A DNA stretch of 64,000 bases from an uncultured Maribacter sp. (lineage in GTDB: Bacteria > Bacteroidota > Bacteroidia > Flavobacteriales > Flavobacteriaceae), in contig CANLTE010000002.1 in NCBI GenBank assembly GCA_947493885.1, positions 372,001 through 436,000 on the forward strand, given 5' to 3'. Shown here piece by piece: positions 9,310 to 20,400 of this stretch. Position 1 is the stretch's first letter. The number at the start of each line of letters is the position of its first letter. The notes below the pieces were generated by a model, which was given only the letters and a program-made list of their open reading frames with translations, ran no database searches and was not told the origin of the DNA. Position numbers and translations under genes: made by a program.

Positions 9310-9991
9310 AAGTAGGGTAACCGATGTTTTTTTTGACTTGGATCATACACTTTGGGATTTTGAAAAAAATTCAGCACTGACTTTTGAAAAAATATTTCAA
9401 AACCATAATGTAGATGTAAATTTAAAGGAGTTTTTAAGAGTTTATACTCCAAAGAATTTGGAGTTTTGGAAACTTTATGGTAGTGACAAAATTACAAAGG
9501 AAGAGCTAAGATACCTTCGTTTAAGAGTTGTTTTTGATGAAATTCAGTATACCATTTCTGATAAAAATATTAATTTATTATCAGAAGATTATATAAAATA
9601 CCTTTCCTCGTTTAATTATTTATTTTCTGGAACAATTGAAATTTTGGAGTATTTAAAACCAAAATACAATCTACATATTATTACTAATGGGTTTAAAGAA
9701 GTTCAAGAAAAAAAGCTTAAAAATTCTGGAATTGAGGGTTTTTTTATTGAAATAATAGATTCTGAAACCGCAGGAGTAAAAAAGCCTAACCCTATCATTT
9801 TCAGCGCCGCTTTAGAAAAAGCTAAGGTGACTGCAGAAAAATCTATTATGATTGGAGATAACCTGGAAGCCGACATTTTAGGAGCTCAAGCGCTAGGTAT
9901 ACAGACATTACATTTTAATTCGCACAAAAACCCAGAACATAATATCTGTCCAATTATAAATCATCTTGGCGAAATAAAAACCTTTTTGTAG
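9302..9991 (+). CDS. yjjG: YjjG-family HAD noncanonical pyrimidine nucleotidase
   Basis: A 229-residue cytosolic HAD hydrolase. Motif I is VFFDLDHTLWDF with the nucleophilic Asp, motif II is IITNGF, motif III is GVKKPNP and motif IV is IGDNLEADILGA. This set with a helical C1 cap fits the YjjG subfamily, which dephosphorylates noncanonical pyrimidine nucleotides and so cleans the nucleotide pool. It begins 8 bp inside the end of the deacetylase-like gene. The subfamily call is from motifs and length, and the substrate is inferred. Confidence 0.87.
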   Translation: MFESRVTDVFFDLDHTLWDFEKNSALTFEKIFQNHNVDVNLKEFLRVYTPKNLEFWKLYGSDKITKEELRYLRLRVVFDEIQYTISDKNINLLSEDYIKYLSSFNYLFSGTIEILEYLKPKYNLHIITNGFKEVQEKKLKNSGIEGFFIEIIDSETAGVKKPNPIIFSAALEKAKVTAEKSIMIGDNLEADILGAQALGIQTLHFNSHKNPEHNICPIINHLGEIKTFL

Positions 9992-10057
9992 AGTTATACA
10001 ATTAGGGCATAAATATTGATGTCATATATCAATACTATCCAAATAATATTTTGAGTG

Positions 10058-10606
10058 ATGAAAAAGTTAGTAGGTAGAATTTTATCCTTAGTTTGTTGTG
10101 TGTTCTTTTTGTCATGTAGTGAGGAACAAAATTTCGACCAGTTTGATGATGTTTCGTTGACACCAACTTTGGCTAGTGGTATTTTATATGTGGAAACCAA
10201 TGAGGAAACAATAAACTTAATTCCTGCAATGAGTGATGTTGTTAGGGATGAGTTTGAATTTGATGCTTTTTCCGAAGGAGTTTTTGCTGATAGGGTTCTA
10301 GAAGGAGCTTTAATTTATGAAGTAGAAAACACCACTAGTAAACAATTAGAAATTACACTTGAATTTTTAGGTGCTGGAGATATTGTTTTGGATACTGAAG
10401 TTTTCCAAATAGATCCAGAGCCAACCGCTGATTTGCAAAGAACCGTAGCGTATGGAAGTGGAGGTAAAAGCCTTGAGTATTTAATTAATACAGAAAAAAT
10501 TAGAGTTACGGTAAATAATCAAAGTGATAATACAAGTGTGTCAACCATAGCAAATGCAATATTAGCATTTAAGCTGGCTGGAGAATTTAGAGTAAGAGTA
10601 AAATGA
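10058..10606 (+). CDS. Putative lipoprotein, first gene of an envelope trio
   Basis: About 182 residues. The N-terminus is MKKLVGRILSL followed by VCCVFFLSCSEEQ, a signal peptide II with lipobox LSC and Cys anchoring. The remainder is acidic and beta-rich, with no family I recognise. GTG at 10055 lies directly before ATG 10058; ATG is preferred. The stop overlaps the next ATG as ATGA, so it is translationally coupled to the DUF5723 barrel gene. It is probably a lipid-anchored partner of that barrel. Confidence 0.72.
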   Translation: MKKLVGRILSLVCCVFFLSCSEEQNFDQFDDVSLTPTLASGILYVETNEETINLIPAMSDVVRDEFEFDAFSEGVFADRVLEGALIYEVENTTSKQLEITLEFLGAGDIVLDTEVFQIDPEPTADLQRTVAYGSGGKSLEYLINTEKIRVTVNNQSDNTSVSTIANAILAFKLAGEFRVRVK

Positions 10607-12048
10607 AAATACGCATAATAAGTATTATAGCTCTTTTAGGGAGCTTTTTTTGTTTGCAAGGGCAGAATAAACAAATTCTTTACGATTTTAATGAAATACC
10701 CCAAAGTTTATTAACAAACCCAGGTATTGATATAGATTATAAGTGGTACGCTGGTGTCCCGTTACTTTCTGCACCCTATTTTCAATTCGGTTCAAGTGGT
10801 ATATCGGTACATGATATTTTTGCAAATGATGGCGTTCCTATTGATGATAAAATAAGAACAAAGGCGATTGATGGAATGAGTAAGAGGGATGAGCTTAGTG
10901 GGTTTTTCCAAATAGAGTTTATCAATGCAGGGTTTAAAAGCAAAAAAAATCCAGATAATTTTTACTCTTTTGGAATGTATTTAGAGGGTAATGCAATAGG
11001 GTACTGGTTTAAAGATTTAGCGGACTTAGCTTATTACGGAAACGCGGGTCAGTTAAACAGAAAATTTAGATTAGACCATCTCAAAACTACTGGGGAATTA
11101 GTAAATACATTTCATTTTGGAGTTAATAAACGCTTGAATAAAAAACTTACTATTGGTGTAAGAGCAAAACTATATTCAAGCATATTTAATTTTAGGTCTA
11201 CTAAAAACTCAGGTTTTTTTGTAACCAGAGAGGGCCAGAATAACATTTTAGCAAATACTCTTGTTGCTGATATGGAGTTTAGAACCTCTGGGTTAATAGG
11301 GATAAAGGATATTGTAGGCGATGATGCCGTTTCTAATTCTAACCTAACAAGTCTTTTATTAAAAAGGGCATTTTTTGGGGGAAGTTTAGGAGTTGGAGCG
11401 GATTTTGGTTTTACCTATAGACTTAATGAGCGTACACGAATTACAGGAAGCGTACTTGATTTTGGCTTTATATATCAAAATGATGATGTGAGAGGTTATA
11501 CTTTAAAGGGAGCAAGTACTGTTGAAGGAGTGGAAATTATAGAACAAAATAGAACAGGTAATATTAATGCTGATTATTGGCAAGATATTATTGATGATGT
11601 GGAAGAACAAATTCCTTTTGAGGATGCTAATGAAAGTTATTTAACACTAAGGCCAATAAAAGTAAACGGCTCAATTCGTCATGACTTTGGAAAGGAATTG
11701 GAACCAAAAGAAGATTGTGCATGTGGAGTAAATACAACATCTAAATTAAGAGCAACGAGATACGCTAATAGTGTTGGAGGGCAGTTGTATTTTATAACCA
11801 GACCAAGAGGTTTACAAGCCGCTATAACGGCATTTTATCAAAAACGTTTTAATAATTTGGCATTAAAAGCTACCTATACAGCGGATAAATTCACCAAGAC
11901 GAATATAGGTTTAGGAATGGTATTTCAAGCCGGACCTATAAACTTCTATTTAATGGCGGATAACTTATTGGCTTATCAAAATATTGCAGATACTAATTAT
12001 GCTTCTTTTCAATTAGGATTAAATATCATATCTTGGGGAAAGAATTGA
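10603..12048 (+). CDS. DUF5723 family outer-membrane beta-barrel protein
   Basis: A 481-residue secreted protein with a signal peptide ending near LQGQNK. The early sequence ILYDFNEIPQSLLTNPG, then WYAGVPLLS, is typical of the Bacteroidota DUF5723 family. Many amphipathic strands and a C-terminal SFQLGLNIISWGKN indicate an outer-membrane barrel. It overlaps the upstream lipoprotein by 4 bp and is followed 14 bp later by another secreted protein, so the three look like one operon. The function of the family is unknown. Confidence 0.85.
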   Translation: MKIRIISIIALLGSFFCLQGQNKQILYDFNEIPQSLLTNPGIDIDYKWYAGVPLLSAPYFQFGSSGISVHDIFANDGVPIDDKIRTKAIDGMSKRDELSGFFQIEFINAGFKSKKNPDNFYSFGMYLEGNAIGYWFKDLADLAYYGNAGQLNRKFRLDHLKTTGELVNTFHFGVNKRLNKKLTIGVRAKLYSSIFNFRSTKNSGFFVTREGQNNILANTLVADMEFRTSGLIGIKDIVGDDAVSNSNLTSLLLKRAFFGGSLGVGADFGFTYRLNERTRITGSVLDFGFIYQNDDVRGYTLKGASTVEGVEIIEQNRTGNINADYWQDIIDDVEEQIPFEDANESYLTLRPIKVNGSIRHDFGKELEPKEDCACGVNTTSKLRATRYANSVGGQLYFITRPRGLQAAITAFYQKRFNNLALKATYTADKFTKTNIGLGMVFQAGPINFYLMADNLLAYQNIADTNYASFQLGLNIISWGKN

Positions 12049-12062
12049 TATCTTAACACTAT

Positions 12063-12896
12063 ATGAAATATTTGTTGTTAGCCGTTTTAGGCATATGTAG
12101 TTTTACAGGCTTTAGTCAAGCAGAATTAAACAATTACAAATATGTGATTGTTCCAAAACATTTTGATGATTTTAAAAAAACCAATCAGTATAATACAAGT
12201 ACTAAGGTAAAACATTTACTTTCTCAGAAGGGGTTTTACGCGGTGTATGATGATGCCCTTCCAAGTGATTTAGTAAAAAACAGATGCCTGGGAGTAGCTG
12301 TTAAGATGGATAATAAATCTAGCATGTTTAGCACTAAAGTTTTATTGAAATTTGTAGACTGTTTTTCTAAAACGGTATATACTACTCAAGAGGGAAAATC
12401 AAAAATAAAAGAGTATAGTGAAGCTTATGGTGATGCCATTAAAAAAGCACTAAGTTCTTTAAATGGTTTTACATACGAATATACTGCCAAGGTAGATGAA
12501 AAACCAATGGTTGTTAGTTTTAAAAACGATGTGAAAAAACTTGACAAGACTAAAGAAGAAGTACAGGAGAAAGTCGAAATGAAAAAAGAAGGACATATAG
12601 AGCAAGTTGCCACTAAAGAAAATCAATCATTTAAAGATTTATCTCCTAAACCTTCTAATATTAAAAGAGAGGTTGTGATTCCTGATGGAGTTCTCTATTC
12701 TCAAGAAATGTCTTATGGCTATCAACTTGTTGATAGTACACCTAAAGTTGTAATGAAGTTATACAAGACAACATTAGAAAACGTTTTTATGGTACAAGGT
12801 TCTAATGCTATTGTTCATAAAAAGGGTGAGCAATGGGTATATGAATATGAGGCTGAAGAAAAAACGGAAACAAAAGTAATTCTAATAAAATTTTAA
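12063..12896 (+). CDS. Secreted hypothetical protein, third gene of the trio
   Basis: A 277-residue protein with a signal peptide ending near FTGFSQAE. The first half (YKYVIVPKHFDDFK, then TSTKVKHLLSQKGFYAVYDD) resembles flavobacterial periplasmic proteins without an assigned role. A Lys/Glu-rich linker follows around residues 165-205. The C-terminal about 70 residues form a short beta domain containing YGYQLVDSTPKVVMKLYKT. It is likely periplasmic and co-expressed with the barrel upstream. It ends on a TTAA that also supplies the stop of the convergent rarA gene. Confidence 0.72.
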   Translation: MKYLLLAVLGICSFTGFSQAELNNYKYVIVPKHFDDFKKTNQYNTSTKVKHLLSQKGFYAVYDDALPSDLVKNRCLGVAVKMDNKSSMFSTKVLLKFVDCFSKTVYTTQEGKSKIKEYSEAYGDAIKKALSSLNGFTYEYTAKVDEKPMVVSFKNDVKKLDKTKEEVQEKVEMKKEGHIEQVATKENQSFKDLSPKPSNIKREVVIPDGVLYSQEMSYGYQLVDSTPKVVMKLYKTTLENVFMVQGSNAIVHKKGEQWVYEYEAEEKTETKVILIKF

Positions 12897-14170
12897 AAGT
12901 CGTATTTGGTTTTCCAACGATTCGTTAAAAAGTCTTTAATTGCTTTTTCTCTAGTGTTATCACCAGCTTGGTAGATAGATGTCCCTACAATTTCTTCTGG
13001 TAAAAATTCTTCTGTTATAAAATTGTTTTCGTAGTTGTGGGCGTATTTATAGTCTTTACCGTAACCAATATCCTTCATCAATTTGGTTGGTGCATTTCGT
13101 AGCGAGAGCGGAACCGACAAATCTCCTGTTTGTTTTACTAACTGTTGGGCTTTCCCAATTGCCATATAGCTAGCGTTACTTTTTGGCGAGGTCGCTAAAT
13201 ATATTGCACATTGACTTAAAATAATACGGGCTTCTGGATAACCAATGGTAGTTACTGCTTGAAAAGTGGAATTAGCTATTACTAAAGCTGTGGGGTTGGC
13301 TAACCCTATATCTTCGGATGCGGAGATTAGCATTCTCCTTGCTATAAATTTAACATCCTCTCCACCTTCTATCATTCTTGCTAACCAATATACAGCACCA
13401 TTAGGGTCACTACCACGAATAGATTTTATAAAAGCAGAAATAATATCGTAGTGTTGTTCACCTGTTTTGTCATAAAGTGCTGTGTTTTTTTGCGCCTTAC
13501 TCATTACTAAATCATCCGTGATTACAACATTGTCGGTAACTTCAGAGTTTACAACAAGTTCAAAAATATTCAATAGCTTTCTGCCATCACCGCCTGATAA
13601 TCGTAAAAGAGCCTCGGTTTCTTTTAACTCAATTGTTTTGGATTTTAATATGGTGTCTTTTTTAATTGCTCGGTGAATAAGAGATTCTAAATCATTTTTG
13701 TCAAATGAATTTAAAATATATACCTGACATCTAGATAATAAGGCAGGTATCACTTCAAAACTAGGGTTTTCGGTAGTAGCACCTACAAGAGTAACCCATC
13801 CTTTTTCTACCGCACCTAATAATGAGTCTTGTTGGGATTTACTAAAACGATGAATCTCATCAATAAACAAAATAGGATTTTTAGTAGTAAATAACCCGCC
13901 ACTTTGTTTTGCTTTATCAATAACTTCTCTAATGTCTTTTACTCCGCTATTTATAGCACTTAAGGTGTAAAAAGGGCGTTTACTTTCTTGTGCTATAATA
14001 TTTGCCAATGTAGTTTTTCCTGTTCCAGGCGGGCCCCATAAAATTAAAGATGGAATTATACCTTTTTTTATTTGATGTGTAAGGGATCCTTTTTCTCCAA
14101 CTAAATGATGTTGACTAATGTATTCATCAAGCGTTTTTGGTCGGACTCTTTCAGCTAAAGGTTCATTCAT
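12893..14170 (-). CDS. rarA: Replication-associated recombination protein A (MgsA/RarA)
   Basis: A 425-residue clamp-loader-like AAA+ ATPase acting at stalled forks. Walker A is GPPGTGKT (residues 46-53) and Walker [10 protein letters not shown] (about 101-109). Sensor 1 is [12 protein letters not shown] and the sensor 2 region [10 protein letters not shown]. The C-terminal MgsA tetramerisation part includes [20 protein letters not shown]. Length and domain order are normal. It is convergent with the trio (4-bp overlap) and divergent from the rhomboid gene. Confidence in the function is high from the complete motif set. Confidence 0.95.
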   Translation of the reverse strand: MNEPLAERVRPKTLDEYISQHHLVGEKGSLTHQIKKGIIPSLILWGPPGTGKTTLANIIAQESKRPFYTLSAINSGVKDIREVIDKAKQSGGLFTTKNPILFIDEIHRFSKSQQDSLLGAVEKGWVTLVGATTENPSFEVIPALLSRCQVYILNSFDKNDLESLIHRAIKKDTILKSKTIELKETEALLRLSGGDGRKLLNIFELVVNSEVTDNVVITDDLVMSKAQKNTALYDKTGEQHYDIISAFIKSIRGSDPNGAVYWLARMIEGGEDVKFIARRMLISASEDIGLANPTALVIANSTFQAVTTIGYPEARIILSQCAIYLATSPKSNASYMAIGKAQQLVKQTGDLSVPLSLRNAPTKLMKDIGYGKDYKYAHNYENNFITEEFLPEEIVGTSIYQAGDNTREKAIKDFLTNRWKTKYDF

Positions 14171-14312
14171 AGCATAAAAATAATATAACTTTTTTTAGTT
14201 TGGTTAAGACAAAAATTTAAATTCAAAGTTTGCTCTGTATTTTTAAAAGCTGACAAAGTATCATAAAAATGCTTTTTGGAGTGTTTTTTGAAGAAATGAA
14301 TTAAATTTAGGT

Positions 14313-15056
14313 ATGTTAGATTCTAATTATTTTAAGTTTTCCAATTCTGTTTTATTTGCACCTATACTGTTTGTATTGACAATTTGGGTAGTGTACTGGA
14401 TGGAATTAAAATATAGTGTAAACCTAAACATTTATGGTGTTTATCCAAGAACCATTAGTGGATTAAGAGGAATTGTTTTTAGTCCTTTTATACATGGTTC
14501 TCTTGAACATTTGTATAACAATACTATTCCAGTTACTGTGTTAATGGCTGCCTTGTTTTATTTTTATAATGGTATTGGTGTGCGCGTTTTGATTTTTGGA
14601 ATGATATTATCAGGATTAATTACATGGCTAATAGGACGTCCTTCTTTTCATATCGGAGCTAGCGGAATGATATATGTTTTGGCGAGCTTTATATTTTTTA
14701 AAGGTATATTTTCTAAATACTATAGACTTGTTGCACTGTCTTTACTGGTTGTATTTATTTATGGAAGTTTGCTTTGGTATGTATTTCCAATTGAAAAGGG
14801 AATTTCTTGGGAAGGACATTTAGGAGGTTTTATCTCTGGTTTGTGTTTGGCAATTTTTATTAAAAGAGAATTGCCTAAACCAAAAAAGTATGTTTGGGAA
14901 AACGATGATTACAACGAAGAAGCAGACCCTTTTTTAAGACAGTTTGATGAAGATGGAAATTTTATTGAAAGTTCTGAAACACATGTAGATGAAGGGTCCA
15001 ATGATATTGAAGTTAGATATCATTTTAAGAAAAATGATGAAAGTTCAACTCAATAA
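14313..15056 (+). CDS. Rhomboid family intramembrane serine protease
   Basis: A 247-residue membrane protein with about six transmembrane helices. The catalytic Ser117 is in the GASG motif (HIGASGMIYVLASF) and the catalytic His169 in EGHLGGFISG. The HGSLEHLYNN motif on the helix-2 side is the usual H-x2-H-x-x-x-N region. A charged cytoplasmic tail of about 65 residues follows the membrane domain. The protease cleaves transmembrane substrates within the bilayer; its substrate is unknown. It ends 1 bp before the convergent rlmB gene. Confidence 0.93.
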   Translation: MLDSNYFKFSNSVLFAPILFVLTIWVVYWMELKYSVNLNIYGVYPRTISGLRGIVFSPFIHGSLEHLYNNTIPVTVLMAALFYFYNGIGVRVLIFGMILSGLITWLIGRPSFHIGASGMIYVLASFIFFKGIFSKYYRLVALSLLVVFIYGSLLWYVFPIEKGISWEGHLGGFISGLCLAIFIKRELPKPKKYVWENDDYNEEADPFLRQFDEDGNFIESSETHVDEGSNDIEVRYHFKKNDESSTQ

Positions 15057-15057
15057 T

Positions 15058-15792
15058 TTATAGTCTTTGTCTAACAGCTTCATATAAAAAAACAGCGCAA
15101 GCAACAGATACATTTAAAGATTGTATTTCTCCCAACAAGGGAAGTTTAGCTTTATAATCGGCAGCTTTTAAAATAGAAGGTGAAATACCTTTATCTTCTG
15201 CTCCCATTACAATACCTGTTGGTTTTGTGAATGAAACGTCGTAAATAGCGTTATTGGTTTTTTCAGTAGCAGCAACTATTTGAATTCCAGATGCCTGTAG
15301 ATAGAAAACGGCGTCTTTAATATGATTCACCTTTGCGATTGGAACTTTGAAAGCAGCTCCGGCAGATGTTTTGATGGTATCGGCAGTTACGGGAGCGGCT
15401 CCTTTTTTCTGAATAATAATACCGTCTACACCAGTGCATTCTGCCGTTCGTATGATAGCACCAAAATTACGAACATCTGACAGTTGATCTAGCAAAAGAA
15501 ACAATGCGGGAGATTTTTTATTTTGCGTTTGTTCAACTAACTCTTCAATACTTAAAAATTCAATAGGAGAAATTTGAGCAACAGCACCTTGATGATTGTT
15601 TTTTGTTAATCTATTTAGTTTTTCTACCGGTACATAAACCAAAGAAATGCTATTGCGCCTTAAGGTATTTTCTAATTCTTTAATTAAATCGCCTTTTAAA
15701 CCATTTTGTATAAAAACTTTATCGATGGTTTCATTGGAAGCTATAGCTTCTAAAATGGCTCTTATGCCATAGATTTGAGTGGTTTTTTGCAT
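15058..15792 (-). CDS. rlmB: 23S rRNA (guanosine-2'-O-)-methyltransferase RlmB (TrmH/SpoU family)
   Basis: A 244-residue SPOUT-class RNA methyltransferase. The N-terminal RNA-binding domain starts MQKTTQIYGIRAILEAI. The knot motifs are DVRNFGAIIRTAE (motif 1), GIVMGAEDKGIS (motif 2) and LPLLGEIQSLNVSVACAV (motif 3). RlmB methylates G2251 of 23S rRNA in E. coli. The frame is open upstream to 15855, but ATG 15792 gives the family N-terminus, and the longer form would translate the terminator of the upstream operon. TrmH-family relatives with other RNA targets cannot be excluded. Confidence 0.9.
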   Translation of the reverse strand: MQKTTQIYGIRAILEAIASNETIDKVFIQNGLKGDLIKELENTLRRNSISLVYVPVEKLNRLTKNNHQGAVAQISPIEFLSIEELVEQTQNKKSPALFLLLDQLSDVRNFGAIIRTAECTGVDGIIIQKKGAAPVTADTIKTSAGAAFKVPIAKVNHIKDAVFYLQASGIQIVAATEKTNNAIYDVSFTKPTGIVMGAEDKGISPSILKAADYKAKLPLLGEIQSLNVSVACAVFLYEAVRQRL

Positions 15793-15812
15793 GGATACAA
15801 ATGTAGTTAAAT

Positions 15813-15843
15813 AAAAAGACCGTCTGAAAATTTCAGACAGCCT
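15813..15843 (-). terminator. Intrinsic terminator of the susC-susD transcript
   Basis: On the minus strand a 13-bp hairpin (core GTCTGAAA / TTTCAGAC, extended by GC and GU pairs) is followed by TTTTT. It lies 35 bp after the SusD stop and just before the rlmB ATG, separating the two genes. Confidence 0.8.
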
Positions 15844-15877
15844 TTTATAAAACAATTGAATTTTTTAACTAACTATG

Positions 15878-17437
15878 TTAATTAAAAGTCGGAATATTTG
15901 TATCATCTGTTCTTGCAGGAGAAGCAGTTATATCAAAATGAGGTATAACACCTGCAGGGTCTGCAGTCACACCACCTAAAGTATATAATTCTTCTTCAAT
16001 TACTTCTAATTCTGTAGCGGGTACTGGGAAGTGTCTGAAAGTACCAACTTGTAATTGATTGGTTCTTCTTCTGTCAAAGAATCCAGTTCCACAACCTGAA
16101 TTGAATAATTCGACATAACGCTCGTAAAAAATAGCATCCATTATTTCTGTTTGGGAAGCTGAGCCTTGTAAAGGGGATAAATTTCCTCTAGTTACTCTAG
16201 AACTTTCATTAACAGTTACAATTGCATTGTCAAGTTCATTTAATCTAGCTTGAGCTTCAGCTAATAGTAATCTATTGTCCTCAAGCATAAATGATTTAAG
16301 TTGCTTAGAATCTGCCCCATCTGAAAAGTTATCATCATTTTGATAACGCATGCTTATATAATGTGAAAAATGAAACTGACCTCTTGCAGGGAAGAAGACA
16401 ATACTTGGTCTAAATTCAAAATCTTTACCATCTCCAACCCTAGCATCAGCTGTGGTCATTTCAGGATTATCTAAGACTTCACCAGAGGTTGCTGGATAGA
16501 ATTCTGGCTGACTAGGATCTAATAAATTAACAACTCTCATGTCTAATCTGCCACCAAAAGTTCCAAAACCATTAGGTGATTCACTAAAAACAAAAACATT
16601 ACTCCACCAAATTACGCCATTATCTCCAGTAGGACCAAAATCCTGAGTTATACCATTCTCTGTAAGTGTCTTTATAGTGTTCCAATCAATAGCATTAGTC
16701 TCATCAAGATTTCTAGCTGATTGTACGATAAATCTAGCTTTAAAAGAGTTACATATTTTTATTAACTCTTCACTTGTTGGAGTAATACCATTTATAAAGT
16801 TGTCAGTAATTGTAAAGTCGTTACTGTTTGCAATAGCGATTGCTGCGTCCATATCTGTTAATGATTGAGCAATTAATTCTTGATAAGTAACAAAGGGTAA
16901 TTTTTGTGAAAGGTCAGTATTCTCATCAACAATAAAACCTTTTTCAAAAAGCAGTCCTAAATAACCATAAGCTAGACCTCTTAAAAAATATGCAGAAGCC
17001 TCAACCTGAGGAGTTCTATCTACACTATCCTCAATCCATTCAATACCATCGTTACTTATGGCGCCTATAACATCATTTGCAGACGAGATAGATGCATAAT
17101 TACCTTGCCAGGGCTGTTCCACAACGTTTGCATCTGCCCATGAAGCAGCATTAAGTATTGGGTTTCTTGGCTCCCATGATAATGATCTCATCCCATAGTT
17201 ACCCCAAGAAGCAGTTCCGTGATCAGCGGCAACTGCCAAAGCTGCATATGTATCTCTATTATTAGCTTGCCACCAAGTTGTATAGCCTCCGCCGACAACT
17301 GCATTTAAATCAGAACCGGCAGATAGTACCTGCTGTGTATCTGGATTGTTTAAATTCTTTACATTATCAATTTCTTTACTACATGAAAAAAATAGTAGTA
17401 ATAAACTTGCGCATATAATTTTATATAAATTTTTCAT
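15878..17437 (-). CDS. RagB/SusD family outer-membrane nutrient-binding lipoprotein
   Basis: A 519-residue lipoprotein with signal peptide II (LLLLFFSCSKEID, lipidated Cys19). The SusD features are helical TPR-like segments (EASAYFLRGLAYGYLGLLFE), an LLLAEAQARLN helix and a C-terminal region EIMDAIFYERYVELF, then FFDRRRTNQL. SusD proteins cap the SusC channel and deliver glycans or peptides. The gene follows its SusC partner by 9 bp. No glycoside hydrolase, anti-sigma factor or hybrid two-component sensor is adjacent, so the substrate cannot be deduced. Confidence 0.93.
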   Translation of the reverse strand: MKNLYKIICASLLLLFFSCSKEIDNVKNLNNPDTQQVLSAGSDLNAVVGGGYTTWWQANNRDTYAALAVAADHGTASWGNYGMRSLSWEPRNPILNAASWADANVVEQPWQGNYASISSANDVIGAISNDGIEWIEDSVDRTPQVEASAYFLRGLAYGYLGLLFEKGFIVDENTDLSQKLPFVTYQELIAQSLTDMDAAIAIANSNDFTITDNFINGITPTSEELIKICNSFKARFIVQSARNLDETNAIDWNTIKTLTENGITQDFGPTGDNGVIWWSNVFVFSESPNGFGTFGGRLDMRVVNLLDPSQPEFYPATSGEVLDNPEMTTADARVGDGKDFEFRPSIVFFPARGQFHFSHYISMRYQNDDNFSDGADSKQLKSFMLEDNRLLLAEAQARLNELDNAIVTVNESSRVTRGNLSPLQGSASQTEIMDAIFYERYVELFNSGCGTGFFDRRRTNQLQVGTFRHFPVPATELEVIEEELYTLGGVTADPAGVIPHFDITASPARTDDTNIPTFN

Positions 17438-17446
17438 TTGTTTTTT

Positions 17447-20400
17447 TTAAAAGTTAAATTGTAATGATAAACTATACGATTTAGTAGTAGGATAAGGAAA
17501 GTTGTCTACCTTAAATACATTAGGATCACCACCTGGCGTATTTGCATCATTACCAAGACCATTTGTATCTCTACTGGTTAAGTTTGATCTACTTGATTCA
17601 GCCTGATTTGTGATTTCAGGATCGAAACCAGTATAGTCAGACCAAGTAAATAAGTTTCTTCCTATGAATCCTATTCTCATGCTCTCAATAAAGTTTCCAA
17701 TATCACCCATATTTTTGCTGTTAAGAGTGTAGTAAAGTGAAAGTTCTCTTAATTTCACAAACGAACCATCTTCTATAAAACCAGAACTTGGATTTCCTGT
17801 ATTATAAAGTCCTGCATAGAAACTAGCTGGAACTTCTGAATTTGCAGAATCTGCATGTCTTGTATCACGATATAACCATTGATTGGTTCTATTATAAATA
17901 TCTCCGCCTTGTTTCCAGTCAAACAATGCATAAAATGATAAATTTTTATAATTTAGAGTTGTATTTATACCCATTCTAAAATCTGGTGTAATATCACCAA
18001 TAACGAAAAATGCGTTACCTTCATCATCAACTCTTGCAACAGGAGTAGAACCAGTTGCTGCATCAACTACATAACCTTCACCATTTACTACGTAGTCAGC
18101 AGAATCAAGACCGGTTGGTAAATCTGATAAAGATTTAATAAAATCGGTGCCATACATAATACCAAAGTTTTGCCCTTCTTCTACTCTAAAGAAAGTTGTG
18201 TTCTGTGTTCCTGGTCCAGTTAGGTAAGATGGCACATCTAAACGTGTAATTTTTTGCTCAGATTTGTCCCAAACAATTCCTAAATTCCATGAGAAGTTCT
18301 CATTCTTTATAATATTTGCGTTTAAAGAAGCTTCAAGAGTTGTACCTTCTATTTCTCCAGCATTTCGCCATTGTGAACCAAAACCTGTAGCCGCTGATAA
18401 TGGCACATTAAGAATTTGATCATCAGTTGTTGCTTTAACATAGTTAAATTCAAAATTAAAACGATCTAAGAAATCTATATTAATACCTAATTCCAACTCA
18501 CCCGTTTTTGCAGGTTTTAATTCATTATTTCCTATGGTAGATTTAGTAGCTGCTCCATTTCTTAATGAAAATGTTTCAAACCTCATTTCATATGTTGGTC
18601 TAATACCTGCGGTACCGTATGAAGCTCTTAGTTTTAATTCTTGAACACCTGGAATTTCGAAATCCTCAGTTAGTCTATACGCTAAACTTGTTCTAAAGTA
18701 ATTAGCCCACCTTGTGTCTGGTCCAAACAAAGAAGACCCTTCTCGTCTTATAACCCCACTAAAAAGATATTTCTTTTTGTAATCAATATCAGCAATTGCA
18801 AAATAACTATCTGATATGATAGTTTGAGCTTCAGAAGCTAATGCTGGTCTATCTTTTATGTTGTCTAATGAACGAATATCAGACACTGATAAATTATAGC
18901 CTTCAGAATTATTAAACTGACTATTGTATCTTTCGTTTAAGTAACTTAATCTTAATTTCAAATTAAAGTCAGAATCTATATCAAATGGAGAAAATAACGC
19001 ATTAAGTCTTGTGTTTTGCGCACGACCATTAAAATTAGACCTTTGTATAAACCCTATATTTTGAGCCTGTCCATCAGGGCTATCAGATAGAAATCCTTTT
19101 GGGATATAGTTCTCAAAGGTGTTGTTTTCATAGTCGTATGAATATGACCCATTTAAAGTTAACCATGGCATTACTTTATAATTTAAGGCTACATTACCTA
19201 AAACTCTATTTCTTCGTTCTTCTCTGTCATTATTAGCTAAAGTATAAAGTGGGTTTCTGTTGTTACCATCAATAGTATCAAAATCATAATTATAAGGTGA
19301 ACCATCTTCTTCATTAGTAGCTAGTAAATCATGAATTGGCTCAGTCATTAATGTAGCAAAAAGGACATTTGCAGTAGAACCAGAATTAATTGAGGCATCT
19401 CTTCTTGAATTACCATAAAACAATGATGTTTTTAAATTAAGTTTTTCAGACAGATTGGTGTCTAAATTTAATCTAAAGTTATCTCTTCTGTAGCTGTTTA
19501 CTTCTTTAAATATTCCTTCATCTTCAAGCCTTGAATAGGAGAATAAATATCTGGTATTTTGAGAACCTCCATTTACAGAAGCAAAGTGTGAATTGAATCG
19601 ACCTGTTTGAAATAATCTTTCTTGATTGTCATATATAGTGCTATTCGCTGGATACGGATTATCTGCAAATCCATCTGGGTCAAGTTGTCTTGAGCCTGTT
19701 GATAAATCAAAATCAGAACCATCAGGAAGCATCAAGAACTTATGTGTTGTTGCTAAGTCGTATTTTGCATTTACGTTTCTCCAACCAAGTTCAGATCTAT
19801 ATGTAATTTTAACTTTGTCACCATATTTACCACGTTTAGAAAATATTTGGATTACACCATTTGCTGCTCTAGACCCATATAATGAAGCTCCAGCTGCACC
19901 TTTAGCTACCTCTATACGATCAATGTCTTCTGTGTTGATATCTGCTAAACCTCCTTCTAGAATTACACCATCTAATATAATTAAAGGAGATTGACCAGTA
20001 GCTATTGAGTTTGCAGTTCTTAATTGAATACTAACATCACTTCCAGGTTGTCCTCCAGTAGGGGATACAGATATACCAGAAATTTTTCCTTGAAGGGCTT
20101 GACCTGCATTAGTAGCTGGAACATTCTCTAAAAGTTCTTTTTTTACTTGCCCTATCGCAAAACTTAACTCTTTTGTTGATTTACCTGAGGCAGTACCCGT
20201 TACAATAACTTCTTCTAGGGCTTGAGCATCTTCGCTCATCGCAACATTGATATTGCTTGAGGAACCTATTTTTACTGAAGTGTCCTTCTGACCTATATAA
20301 CTAAAAATAAGAGTTTGCCCTTCACTAGCTTTGATGGCGTAATTTCCATCAAAATCTGTTTGAGTACCATTTGTAGTTCCTTGAACGACGATATTAACTC

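Noticed and set aside
10055-10057. GTG as start of the lipoprotein gene
   Set aside because: An ATG follows immediately at 10058 and gives the same signal peptide.
15793-15855. N-terminal extension of RlmB
   Set aside because: It would translate the susCD terminator hairpin and does not match the family N-terminus.
19626-19994. Plus-strand frame of 122 codons
   Set aside because: Antisense to the plug domain of SusC, with no recognisable protein features and no promoter.
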